Source: Pontibacter aydingkolensis (GTDB lineage: Bacteria > Bacteroidota > Bacteroidia > Cytophagales > Hymenobacteraceae). From it: DNA of 64,000 nucleotides. The stretch lies in the NCBI RefSeq assembly GCF_019443125.1, contig NZ_JAHYXK010000003.1, positions 186,001 through 250,000 on the forward strand. Direction: 5' to 3'. The translations under genes and the position numbers were made by a program. The notes under the pieces were generated by a model, which saw nothing but the letters and a program-made list of their open reading frames with translations, was not told where the DNA came from and searched no databases. Positions within the stretch are counted from its first letter, which is position 1. Each line of letters opens with the position of its first letter. Of this stretch, positions 26,490 through 35,130 are shown piece after piece.

Positions 26490-27248
26490 TTAGTTCGCTT
26501 TCACTTCCTTCTTCACAATTCTATCTGCCAGTTCCAGTTTCAGATCTTTTATACTGGCTAAAACCAGCTGCGCTACTTTTCTGGCTCCCAACTCACTGAA
26601 GTGTGTGTTATCGTCTTTGCCTTCGGGGTAGTTAGGGTGCTCGCCTAGCTCTAGTTGCAGGAAAAGGTGCTTTGAGTTTTCGGCTCCGAACTGCTGCAGC
26701 AATTCCTGGCTTTTTAAATCCAGATCGATAAGCGGCACTTTATACTTTTGGGCCACCCCGCGCACCAGCGCCGAGTACTCGTTGTGCGTGCCTTCTATTT
26801 TACCGTTGCCATCAAACTTACGCCGGGCAGCCGGGGTTAGCAGTACAGGTATAGCTTTTTTGTTTCGGGCTTCAGTGATAAAACGGCTCAGGTTTGCTAC
26901 ATACTGGTCTTTGGGTGTATAGCTTTTTTTGGTCTCTACCTCATCATTGTGGCCGAACTGTATAAACACATAATCACCTTCCTGCAGGTTATCTGCTACT
27001 GGCTGCCATAAACCTTCTTCAATAAAAGTGCGGGTGCTACGGCCGTTCTTTGCCCGGTTATCCACTGTAACGCTCTGGTCGAAAAAGTATACAAAGGGCA
27101 TACCCCATCCTGTTTCCGGATAGGCCCTGGTTTCCTTAATTGATATAGTAGAGTCGCCTATCAGGTATACTTTTATCGGCTTCTTTTGCTGCATCATCAC
27201 ACAGGACATCAGCAAACCGCAAGCTGCTACAATTAAAAATCTTATCAT
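26490..27248 (-). CDS. Rhamnogalacturonan acetylesterase-like SGNH esterase (CE12)
   Basis: This 252-residue lipoprotein (lipobox LLMSC, Cys16) has SGNH hydrolase blocks: IGDSTIS with Ser33 as nucleophile, NGRSTRTF, IQFGHND and DNTHFSELGA with the Asp-His pair. The family removes acetyl groups from rhamnogalacturonan or other pectins, which opens the polymer to lyases. It overlaps the VOC gene by one base (TAATG), so the two are translationally coupled. A second relative lies at 34230-35054. Confidence 0.9.
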   Translation of the reverse strand: MIRFLIVAACGLLMSCVMMQQKKPIKVYLIGDSTISIKETRAYPETGWGMPFVYFFDQSVTVDNRAKNGRSTRTFIEEGLWQPVADNLQEGDYVFIQFGHNDEVETKKSYTPKDQYVANLSRFITEARNKKAIPVLLTPAARRKFDGNGKIEGTHNEYSALVRGVAQKYKVPLIDLDLKSQELLQQFGAENSKHLFLQLELGEHPNYPEGKDDNTHFSELGARKVAQLVLASIKDLKLELADRIVKKEVKAN

Positions 27249-27688
27249 TACATTTTAACCAGTTTGTTTAAACAAAAACCGTTACTACTCGTCAGTTCCC
27301 GCTCTGCCAGCATGGGCACGCCACGTTTGCAAAACTGTATGCTAAGGCCCCAGGGGTCGCGCAGCATTACCAGGTGCGAACCATCCTGCAGAAACTGCTC
27401 TGATGCAAACGTTGCACCAGCATTTACCAGGCGTTCTTTATCATATTCCGGGTTTGTAGATACAAAAGCCAGGTGCACGATCAGGGGGTGCATACTCTCA
27501 TACTCAGGGATCTCGGCATCAGGATTTGCATATACCTCTATCATTACTCGCCCGCTGTCATCTGCCAAAAAGGTAGTAAAAGGCGTATCAGTTAGCTGTC
27601 TTACAACCTGCAAGCCCAAATGTTCCACATACCACTTCGACATGCCAATCGGGTCTTCAACGTTCAATGCAAAATGTTCTAATTTCAT
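27248..27688 (-). CDS. VOC (glyoxalase-like) family protein
   Basis: This 146-residue protein has one vicinal-oxygen-chelate fold of two beta-alpha-beta-beta-beta units: MKLEHFALNVEDPIGMSKWYVEHLG, HLAFVS and HLVMLRDPWGLSIQFCKR. Metal ligands would be His5, a His in IVHLAF and a Glu in MIEVY. It has no signal peptide, so it is cytoplasmic, unlike its neighbours. Its place between two secreted esterases suggests a role with a pectin breakdown product, but no substrate can be named. Confidence 0.85.
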   Translation of the reverse strand: MKLEHFALNVEDPIGMSKWYVEHLGLQVVRQLTDTPFTTFLADDSGRVMIEVYANPDAEIPEYESMHPLIVHLAFVSTNPEYDKERLVNAGATFASEQFLQDGSHLVMLRDPWGLSIQFCKRGVPMLAERELTSSNGFCLNKLVKM

Positions 27689-27697
27689 ACTTTATAA

Positions 27698-28939
27698 TTA
27701 TTCTTTGTCTTGTTTAAGCCATTTCTCAAGCCAGGCAAAGGCATCTTCCTGCATCCGGATCGTCATGGAGTGCGGCACATCATAATAATTACAGGCAAAC
27801 TTATCCGGTGCTATCATTTTTGTGTAGATGGCCTTTAGTTTGCTTTCTGCCGCCTGCATACCTTCCATGCTAAAAAGCTTGTCCTGCTTGCAGTTCATAA
27901 CCATTAAAGGCCGTGGTGCGTTCAGCGAGGCCACATCTGGCAGGTCCAGAAACTCATACTGCCGGGGCACATACATCATCCAGGTATGGCGGGCATGTTC
28001 TTTAAGCATGTGCTGGTATGTGGTAGAAAAAGCAGCCACCACCCCGGTTTTAATTCTGCTGTCGAGGCCAAACAGGTAGGTACTTCTAAGGCCTCCTAAA
28101 GACAAACCTATGCAACCGATTTTTTCAGGGTCTACTTCCGGCCTCGTAAGCAGGTAATCAATGGCTACCTTGTCGCCTTGCGCAATCATACCTAACCAGG
28201 TGGTGCCGGCTGTAAGTATTGTTTTGTTCATAGGGATTTCCTGGGCAGAGGCAAACTTGTTAAAGGCCCTGATGTTTTCGCTTTCGTTAGCCGTTACATT
28301 GCTGTAATAAGCTTTGGCGTTGTTGGGACTTGTTTGAGCCGGATCCAGTTTCTGAGAGCCAAAGTATACGGCATCCGGAGAAAGAACTATAAAGCCTCTT
28401 TTGGCCAGCTCATCGGCATAAGTGCGGCCTTCATAAAGGTTATCAATATATTCTTTAAGTATAACCGGCTGATCGTCTGTTAAAGTATGTTTTTCTTTGC
28501 CGTAAAAGTAAAAACCGCCGTGGTCGTGCAGGGCTATAACGGCAGGTGCAGGCTTGGTAAGATTGTCGGGGATCAGTAAGTAAGCTTCTGTTTGCTGCAG
28601 GGCGTTCAGGTTATACTTTACAAGATATTGGGTGTAGCCGTCTCGTTTGGTAGTTTCCAGTATTTGCGGATCAAGCGGCGCTGGCTCAGGATCAAAAGCC
28701 AGCAACTCGTGAAGTTTTGCTTTTGCCTTTCTGCGCCACTTTTCGGTTTTCTTTCGATCCTTGGCCAGGTAAGATAAACTGCTGTTGTCTTTTGCGGCAT
28801 AGGTATCCAGCACAGGGTAAAAATTACCCACATCCGAGATTGCCTGCTGCGCAAAACTAGTTATACTTAGCTTTAACAAAAGTATAACTATAAGTATGGT
28901 TCGTATGCCTGTTGCGCTTTTAATTATCGCTTTGCTCAT
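27698..28939 (-). CDS. Secreted alpha/beta hydrolase, probable carbohydrate esterase
   Basis: This 413-residue protein has a signal peptide (ILIVILLLKLSITSFAQ) and an alpha/beta hydrolase fold. The nucleophile elbow is GLSLGG, the oxyanion region is LHDHGGFYFYG, and an Asp-x-Pro-His (DVPHSMT) supplies the histidine. It resembles large acetyl or glucuronoyl-type esterases found in plant polysaccharide loci. In this setting it could remove acetyl, methyl or feruloyl groups from pectin side chains; which one is not decided by the sequence. It lies nine bases before the VOC gene. Confidence 0.8.
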   Translation of the reverse strand: MSKAIIKSATGIRTILIVILLLKLSITSFAQQAISDVGNFYPVLDTYAAKDNSSLSYLAKDRKKTEKWRRKAKAKLHELLAFDPEPAPLDPQILETTKRDGYTQYLVKYNLNALQQTEAYLLIPDNLTKPAPAVIALHDHGGFYFYGKEKHTLTDDQPVILKEYIDNLYEGRTYADELAKRGFIVLSPDAVYFGSQKLDPAQTSPNNAKAYYSNVTANESENIRAFNKFASAQEIPMNKTILTAGTTWLGMIAQGDKVAIDYLLTRPEVDPEKIGCIGLSLGGLRSTYLFGLDSRIKTGVVAAFSTTYQHMLKEHARHTWMMYVPRQYEFLDLPDVASLNAPRPLMVMNCKQDKLFSMEGMQAAESKLKAIYTKMIAPDKFACNYYDVPHSMTIRMQEDAFAWLEKWLKQDKE

Positions 28940-28974
28940 ACTTAAATGTATAAAAAGTACTTGGGTAAAGTGTT

Positions 28975-28997
28975 AAAAAAGAGGGGCAAGGCCCCTC
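28975..28997 (-). terminator. Terminator after pectate lyase gene
   Basis: GAGGGGC and GCCCCTC enclose three bases, and on the minus strand they run into six T residues. It separates the PL1 gene at 29028-31052 from the esterase gene downstream. Confidence 0.85.
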
Positions 28998-29027
28998 CCC
29001 TTTTGGATTTAACTTTTTTGATAAAAC

Positions 29028-31052
29028 TTACTTGATAACTAACTTCCCTTTTACTACACCGCCATCACTTTCAATAGCATACATGTACACCCCAGCCTTT
29101 AATCCAGAAGTTTTAAAGGATACCTGTGTTGTTCCGGCGCTAAACTGCTGATTTGCCGCAACAGCTACGCGTACTCCATTTACATTATACAGGCTGATCT
29201 TAGCTTTCTCAGATTTTGCCAGCGTTACTTCAAATGTTACGTTATCACTAGCCGGATTTGGAAGCGCTTTTATACTGCGGCCTTTATTTCCGGCATCTTT
29301 CTTAGTACCCGCCACTACACTTGAGTAGCCTATCGGGTTGGCACAGTCTGTTACCATAGTGCTTTCGCCGGTCACTTCAATCCACTCTATGTCGGCAAAA
29401 GCAAGACTTTCCAGCACTTCCAGCCTGATCTCATTCACGCCTTTTTCCAGCTGCACGCTTACAGGCGTAGTTACAGCATAGGTCTTGCTGTCTTTTGGTT
29501 TAGGAAAAGTTACGCTGGCCAGAACGGTGCTTCCGTTAATAAGGACTTTTGCAGTTTCTGCAGCAGAGCTGCCGCCTCCGGCATAGCTCCATTTTAAAGT
29601 ATAGCTGCCTGCTGCAGGTGCCTCTACTTTCCAGTTTATACCTTTGCCGGCTGTGTTAGGCAGGTTTATTACATCGCCGCCAGTGCCTGTTGTGCGCAAA
29701 GCGCCATCAAAACTACACATGCCTACTGTTGCATTGTCGGTTGCTTTTATTTGTACGGTTGGGCTGCTGCCGTTTCCGCCACCCGAGCCTTCTGCTACAA
29801 AAGTCGCCGTAAGTGCTTTGTTGTTGTCCATGGTAATGGTAACCGGGTTTGTCGTGCCTGTGGCTGCTCCACTCCATCCGCTAAATAACCAGCCTGACGC
29901 AGGAATTGCTGTTACCGTAACAGTTTCGCCATCTGTGTAAACACCTCCTATTGTACTCAGGCTGCCCTCCCCAACAACTGTCGTGGTTAGCTGGTAAGTA
30001 GCAGGCTGGTTATTTGCAACGGTTATCTTGCCTACACCTACGTTGGCAGGAACAATGGTTGTAATGTCGTTTACATCATCTAAAGTATAAGTATAGGGCA
30101 GGTTGGTAGCATCCCACCAGTCGCAGCCGGTTTGGGTAATGGAGTTATTACCTGATGTGCCGGTAAAAATATTGCCCGTTGCACAGGCATACCCCTCACC
30201 GTCAAACTTGTTTGTGGTGATAGGCGTTTTCACGTTCTCGTATACGTTGTTCTCGATCTTGGCGTAGGCTCCCTGGCGCACGGCAAAACCGTAGTCGGTA
30301 ATGTTTTTAAGGTAGTTGTTGTAAAAGTGTACCGCCCCCCATCGTAAGCTCGGGTTGCGGCCATCGGTGTTCTCAAAAAAGTTATGGTGAAACGTAACGC
30401 GTATCTGCCTGTCTTCGGCCTCTGCGCCGGTATTATCGGTGTGGCCTATCAGCACATTCTTCATGTGGTCATGAAAGTAGTTCCAGGACACGGTTACATA
30501 GCGTGAACCTTTTTTAATATCCAGCAGGCCATCGTAGGTGTCTACGCCTATGCCTGCGCCAATTTTGCTGTGAAACTCGTTGTGGTCTACCCATACGTGG
30601 CGGCACTCATCAATGGTAAGGGCATCGTTCGGATAGAGGACCTCATGTATCTTAAGGTTACGCACGATCAGGTTGTTGTACTCCCGGAAGTTTAGCCCCA
30701 CATTCTCCAGTTCCGCATTGTTTCCGAGGCCTAGCACCGTAAGGTTGGCACCACGCTTAATAGTTACAATGGTAGAGGAAGGTGACGTGATCTTACCAGA
30801 GATATATACTATCTGAGGCGTGTTATTATTCTCGCGGGTTAAGGCCCAGGCCTCCAACTCAGCAAGGGTGCGGATGGTAATACTTGAGCCGCCTGCACCG
30901 CCTGTTGTAGTGGCATACCCCCCGCCGTTAACAGTGGCGAAGCCTTTCATGCTATAATCCGGTGAGCTTGTGTTGCCTGCCATGCCAAAGCCAAAGGTGC
31001 TACAACTTACCAGGAGCATTAAGCAAAAAAAGGTGTGTAATCTTCTATTCAT
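29028..31052 (-). CDS. Pectate lyase (PL1) with T9SS sorting domain
   Basis: This 674-residue protein starts at the ATG at 31052, where a good signal peptide begins (MNRRLHTFFCLMLLVSCSTF). An ATG 22 codons upstream is less likely. The parts in order are a PL1 beta-helix (about 30-340, with WVDHNEFHSKIG, VSWNYFHDH and HHNFFENTDGRNPSLRWG), an InlB-like beta-repeat (GEGSLSTIGGVYTDGETVTV) and a carbohydrate-binding-like beta-sandwich. A C-terminal T9SS sorting domain follows (ALPNPASDNVTF to KGKLVIK). It cleaves polygalacturonate by beta-elimination outside the cell. A LacI-type operator lies 158 bases upstream. Confidence 0.92.
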   Translation of the reverse strand: MNRRLHTFFCLMLLVSCSTFGFGMAGNTSSPDYSMKGFATVNGGGYATTTGGAGGSSITIRTLAELEAWALTRENNNTPQIVYISGKITSPSSTIVTIKRGANLTVLGLGNNAELENVGLNFREYNNLIVRNLKIHEVLYPNDALTIDECRHVWVDHNEFHSKIGAGIGVDTYDGLLDIKKGSRYVTVSWNYFHDHMKNVLIGHTDNTGAEAEDRQIRVTFHHNFFENTDGRNPSLRWGAVHFYNNYLKNITDYGFAVRQGAYAKIENNVYENVKTPITTNKFDGEGYACATGNIFTGTSGNNSITQTGCDWWDATNLPYTYTLDDVNDITTIVPANVGVGKITVANNQPATYQLTTTVVGEGSLSTIGGVYTDGETVTVTAIPASGWLFSGWSGAATGTTNPVTITMDNNKALTATFVAEGSGGGNGSSPTVQIKATDNATVGMCSFDGALRTTGTGGDVINLPNTAGKGINWKVEAPAAGSYTLKWSYAGGGSSAAETAKVLINGSTVLASVTFPKPKDSKTYAVTTPVSVQLEKGVNEIRLEVLESLAFADIEWIEVTGESTMVTDCANPIGYSSVVAGTKKDAGNKGRSIKALPNPASDNVTFEVTLAKSEKAKISLYNVNGVRVAVAANQQFSAGTTQVSFKTSGLKAGVYMYAIESDGGVVKGKLVIK

Positions 31053-31208
31053 AAGGTTAGTTGGATAAAGTATAGTAGTAGATAGTTGCCTTGATAGAAG
31101 TATAAAACAGCGGATCATGCGTTCCGCTGCTTTACTGTCTAACTTATAATTTACTGTACAATTAATTTCTTTGATGTGCCTATTCTATCGCCAAACATAA
31201 CTATAATT

Positions 31209-31226
31209 TATGCAATCGATTGCACA
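31209..31226. promoter_or_regulatory. LacI-type operator before pectate lyase gene
   Basis: TATGCAATCGATTGCACA contains the perfect 14-base core TGCAATCGATTGCA (31211-31224). It lies between the terminator of the upstream pectinesterase gene and the start of the PL1 gene at 31052. Confidence 0.8.
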
Positions 31227-31258
31227 ACAGGTAAAAAAATATATGCTTTAATAAGTTT

Positions 31259-31295
31259 GCCACCTGCAAAGTATAAACCATACTTTGCAGGTGGC
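31259..31295 (-). terminator. Long hairpin after pectinesterase gene
   Basis: Perfect 16-base arms (31259-31274 and 31280-31295) enclose AAACC, 11 bases beyond the stop at 31306. There is no long T run, so termination may be partial. The stem contains one AAGTATA and one ATACTTT word. Confidence 0.7.
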
Positions 31296-31305
31296 CTTAA
31301 TCAAC

Positions 31306-33903
31306 CTATTGCTTCACTATTCTTGATGCTATGCGTGTTTTATCGTCGCTGTAAATAACCACGTAGTTTCCTGTTACCAGTTTATTTAACTCTATAGTTG
31401 TTTGGGTAACGCCTGACTGTGTTGCAAAGTCTGCCAACTTTGCCCCTAATAAAGTATAAACGGCTATACTTGCCCCTTTAACTGCGGCAGGGTGTACTAC
31501 AGTAAGTCTGCCTTCTGTAGGGTTAGGGTAGGCAATTAGCTGCTCTTTTGAAACTGGTAGCTTACTGGACAGCAGGCTCATGTTCTCGCCTTTTACCTCC
31601 ACATCTTTTAATAAACCATACCTGCCCGCGCTTGAACTGCCGCAGCTAAAGTATAGCCTGATGCTTAATGTTTCGCCAGCTTCCAGCATCACGCCGTCTG
31701 CATCGTTCAGGGCCACTCTAAAGCGGTGGTTAGTGCCTGTATTCTGGTTAGCAAGTATAATAGGGGTTGCAAATGCTCCGTTTGCTGTGCTAGGCAAAAT
31801 GCCAGCTGGCCCCTTGCCACCTGTCACATTGGTAGAGTCTGCAGTCTGGAAACCGGTTTTAGAATATACTATGCCTAGCTTAGTGTTGCTGCTTGTGTTG
31901 TAAAATGCAGATGTTACAAGTATAGAATCTACACGAACGGATGCCCCTGAAGCTGCTGTAACTTTAAACTCCTCGAAAAAAGCCCTGTTCAGGTTGCCAC
32001 CGGGACCACCGCTGGCTGTACCCCAAAGGCCGCTACCATCTGCAGCAGCCGAAAATGCCTGCCCATGCGAAGCAGAGTAAGCCGGGAAAGCCGGAACGGT
32101 TGTACCGTTAGACACATACAGCTTTTTGAAAGTTGGTACACTTGCTACCACACCTGCAGATCTTACGCTGGCATTGTCCTGGTTGTTTTCTGTTAGCGGC
32201 CATTGCTGCAGCACTACAGAGTTGCGCGGGTACTCACTTAGTTTTTCGCCGGCAGCGGCTACATTTACCGTGTTTGCCCCAGTGCTGCTGTGCGAAATAT
32301 TTCCACTAAAAATTCCTGTGGCAGTTGCGTTTAACCTTACATAAATGGTGGTGTTGGCAACGGCATTGTTTGTCTGCGTGAGCACAACCGGAGAAGTGTT
32401 ACCGTGCCAGGTAGTTCCGTCTGTAGAAATCTCGAATGGTGCAGGCGGCGTAATGGCAATGTTATCTGTTAGGTTGATGCCTGACAAAGTATAAATCTTT
32501 GCGCTGGAAGGGCCATCCAGGTACTGGGTAAAACTGCTAAGCGAGCCGGTTACTGTTATAGTTGGCACCCTGCTAATCTCAACTGTCTGGGTAGTGTGTG
32601 TAGCTAATCCATCTTTAGAAGCCTGTAGGTAATAATAGTATTTGCTGCCTGCGGCAGGCAAGGCATCTGTTAACTGGAAGTTAATGTTCTGTGCGTCTGC
32701 TGCAGGTACCTCCCCTACTTTGGTAAAAGTGCTGTTATCGTCGGAGCGGAACAGCTCATATTTTACATCTGCAATCGGCCAGCTGATGTTCCAGCGGAAG
32801 GTGGTGTTGGTGCTGCCTTTGGTGCCCCCAAAGTTTGATACAGCTATATCCGGAGTCTGAGCGCTGCACATCCCGGATTCGATCCCACAAGGGTCCCAGT
32901 CGCCAAAAAGGTTACTGTTTGTATAGGCTGCCGCTTCTGTGTCTGTCAGTTGTTTAGACCAGGCTACGCGCTGGCTTACATCCAGCAGGCTGCCATCGTA
33001 ATTTTTGCTTTTATACTCTGCGTAAAGTATGATATCGGTGTTGGTTTGCGCAGTCCATTTGGCCCAGCCTTCCGGCTTCACCGCACTGCTCATAATTGTG
33101 TTCAGGAATACCGTTTTGTTATGCGCCGGATTGGTTTGCGTGCCGTCGTTTTGCCACGGCCTGCCCAGCACATAGGTAGTTACACCCCTGTTGGCAGGTA
33201 TAATGCAGTTCTTAAACACATAGCCATGCTCCTGACCTTGCTGCGTATTGGCAGCTGTAATGTAGCTTCCGCTCAGGTTGTCTTTTCTGTCTTTGGCGTA
33301 GATAATGCAATCTTCAAAAACAGCCCTGGAGCTACCGAATATAAAGTCTACCACCCCGTCAATGTAGCAGTCCTTAAAGTATTGGCGCTTACCGTCGCCG
33401 TTAGCGAGCACCGTATCCTGGCCACCCAGAAAACGGCAGTTCTTAAACGCAGCCCTGTCTGAGTTTACGTTTATTGCTAATGCCTGCGGTGCATCGCCTG
33501 TAGTGTTTTCGAAGGTTATGTTCTTTGCAAAGAAATCGTTTCCGCTAACAGTTACCGAAGCTGAATTAGATGTGCCATAAGTACCGCCACTGGGCATTGC
33601 CTTGCCTGAGTAATCGTCGTGGGTAAGTATGGTATTAGCCACGCTCTCCCCAACCAGGTGAATAAAGGTCTTGTTAGAAGCGATGGATATTTTCTCTTTG
33701 TACACCCCGTTTTTGATGTAGATCACATAGGGGGTTGTCCTGTTTGTAGGTGCCGCATCAATGGCCGCCTGAACCGTAATATGCGTGCCGGTTCCATCTT
33801 TTGCAACTGTGAGATCCTGTGCTACCACACTAAAAGGAACCGTTGCAATTAAAGCCACAACTAATGTAGCAAGTAAATTTTTAAGGGTAAGGGTTAGCTT
33901 CAT
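31306..33903 (-). CDS. Pectinesterase (CE8) with T9SS sorting domain
   Basis: This 865-residue protein has a signal peptide (LVVALIATVPFSVVAQ). An N-terminal CE8 beta-helix (about 28-335) carries GGQDTVL, VDFIFGSSRAVFEDC and YVLGRPW, which supply the two Asp and the Arg of the active site. A fibronectin-like domain, further beta-sandwich domains and a C-terminal T9SS sorting domain (AYPNPTEGRLTVVH to SRIVKQ) follow. It hydrolyses methyl esters of homogalacturonan at the cell surface so that lyases can act. An operator lies 29 bases before the ATG. Confidence 0.93.
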   Translation of the reverse strand: MKLTLTLKNLLATLVVALIATVPFSVVAQDLTVAKDGTGTHITVQAAIDAAPTNRTTPYVIYIKNGVYKEKISIASNKTFIHLVGESVANTILTHDDYSGKAMPSGGTYGTSNSASVTVSGNDFFAKNITFENTTGDAPQALAINVNSDRAAFKNCRFLGGQDTVLANGDGKRQYFKDCYIDGVVDFIFGSSRAVFEDCIIYAKDRKDNLSGSYITAANTQQGQEHGYVFKNCIIPANRGVTTYVLGRPWQNDGTQTNPAHNKTVFLNTIMSSAVKPEGWAKWTAQTNTDIILYAEYKSKNYDGSLLDVSQRVAWSKQLTDTEAAAYTNSNLFGDWDPCGIESGMCSAQTPDIAVSNFGGTKGSTNTTFRWNISWPIADVKYELFRSDDNSTFTKVGEVPAADAQNINFQLTDALPAAGSKYYYYLQASKDGLATHTTQTVEISRVPTITVTGSLSSFTQYLDGPSSAKIYTLSGINLTDNIAITPPAPFEISTDGTTWHGNTSPVVLTQTNNAVANTTIYVRLNATATGIFSGNISHSSTGANTVNVAAAGEKLSEYPRNSVVLQQWPLTENNQDNASVRSAGVVASVPTFKKLYVSNGTTVPAFPAYSASHGQAFSAAADGSGLWGTASGGPGGNLNRAFFEEFKVTAASGASVRVDSILVTSAFYNTSSNTKLGIVYSKTGFQTADSTNVTGGKGPAGILPSTANGAFATPIILANQNTGTNHRFRVALNDADGVMLEAGETLSIRLYFSCGSSSAGRYGLLKDVEVKGENMSLLSSKLPVSKEQLIAYPNPTEGRLTVVHPAAVKGASIAVYTLLGAKLADFATQSGVTQTTIELNKLVTGNYVVIYSDDKTRIASRIVKQ

Positions 33904-33931
33904 AGAGGGTTAAATAATAGTTAAGCTGATG

Positions 33932-33949
33932 TGTGCAATCGATTGCACA
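33932..33949. promoter_or_regulatory. LacI-type operator before pectinesterase gene
   Basis: TGTGCAATCGATTGCACA is a perfect 18-base palindrome and the best match of the set. It lies 29 bases upstream of the ATG at 33903. The 33904-34229 gap shows no gene. Confidence 0.85.
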
Positions 33950-34229
33950 TTCATATAAAAAAATATATTCATTAATAAGGTATGATTTTTTATGCCTGAT
34001 ATTGCCTCGTTTAAATTATACTTAAGTTATTGAATTAGTAACAGGACATACTAGATCAGGCAGTAAAGCAAAGTTTCACAAAGCCCCTCCAAAACCCTTA
34101 CGCTCTATACTTTACCTTCAACAATATAGGCTTTTATTATGGTAACATCAAAATGTTTTTTAACAGTGATAACTAAAGGTGCTGTATTGAAACACAGGCA
34201 TTCAGACTTATACTTCTCGTAACAAGAAT

Positions 34230-35054
34230 TTACTTCCTGCTGCTACCCGAGGCACTGCTATACTTAAGATTTTTCAACCCGTTAAACACCAGCTTTGCCA
34301 CAGCAGCAGCGCCTTCCGGCTGAAAGTGTGTGTTATCCTTTAGCCCTTCAGGATAAGCTTTATACTTTCCGGCTGGCAGGTTCATGAAGTAGTTGTCTGT
34401 TACGTAGTCTTTGCCTTTGGCCGTGAAGTGATCAATTGATAGCTGGGTCAGATCGATAAACTGTACATTCAGCTCTTTGGCTACATCTTTTGCTGCTTGT
34501 GGGTATTCGCCGTGTACATTGCTCAGCTGGCCGTCTTTCCAGGGATAGTTGCGGTTAACTGGGGTTAAGATAATAGGTATGGCACCTTTTTGGCGGGTTT
34601 GGTTTACGTACAGCCGCAGATACTCCTTGTAGGCAGTCACATTTGTGTAACGCTCCGGCTTACTCTCTGCTGCATCGTTGTGGCCAAACTGCATCATCAC
34701 CACATCGCCTTTTTCCAGGGCTTTATAAACTTCTGCCCAGCGGCCTTCCTCAAAAAAAGTACGGGTACTCCTGCCTCCCCTGGCTTTATCCAGAACCTGC
34801 ACGCTATCCGCTTTGATCAGGTGCTTTATATGGTTAAGACTATCAGGCCTCATAAATGGCTGAAACACTTGCCCCCAACCTGCTACCGGATAGCGCGTGG
34901 TCATGTAATCATCGCTATCATAATCGCCAGTATAATCAGCTACAGTAGAGTCGCCGATCAGGTATACTTTTACAATCTTCTTTTTGAAAGGCACAAAGGC
35001 AGTTGCTAAAAAGCATATCGCCAGCAAAGAGAAGAGGAAAGTAAGCTTTTTCAT
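34230..35054 (-). CDS. Rhamnogalacturonan acetylesterase-like SGNH esterase (CE12), second
   Basis: This 274-residue protein has a signal sequence (LTFLFSLLAICFLATAF) and SGNH blocks: LIGDSTVADYTGDYDSD with Ser36, GGRSTRTF, MQFGHND and DNTHFQPEGA. It differs clearly from the paralogue at 26490-27248, with a longer first loop (TRYPVAGWGQVFQPFM). The two may act on different acetyl positions. A terminator separates it from the GH28 gene upstream. Confidence 0.9.
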   Translation of the reverse strand: MKKLTFLFSLLAICFLATAFVPFKKKIVKVYLIGDSTVADYTGDYDSDDYMTTRYPVAGWGQVFQPFMRPDSLNHIKHLIKADSVQVLDKARGGRSTRTFFEEGRWAEVYKALEKGDVVMMQFGHNDAAESKPERYTNVTAYKEYLRLYVNQTRQKGAIPIILTPVNRNYPWKDGQLSNVHGEYPQAAKDVAKELNVQFIDLTQLSIDHFTAKGKDYVTDNYFMNLPAGKYKAYPEGLKDNTHFQPEGAAAVAKLVFNGLKNLKYSSASGSSRK

Positions 35055-35079
35055 ATCATCTATACTTTAGGGTTTGAGT

Positions 35080-35108
35080 AAAAAAGCATGGCCCAGGGAG
35101 CCATGCTT
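35080..35108 (-). terminator. Terminator after GH28 gene
   Basis: AAGCATGGC and GCCATGCTT enclose seven bases. On the minus strand they end in six T residues, 22 bases beyond the stop at 35131. Confidence 0.85.
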
Positions 35109-35130
35109 AGTATATTCAAATGAAAGATCG

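Noticed and set aside
31053..31118. Longer N-terminus for the PL1 protein from the ATG at 31118
   Set aside because: The signal peptide begins cleanly at the ATG at 31052, and the extra 22 residues would bury it.
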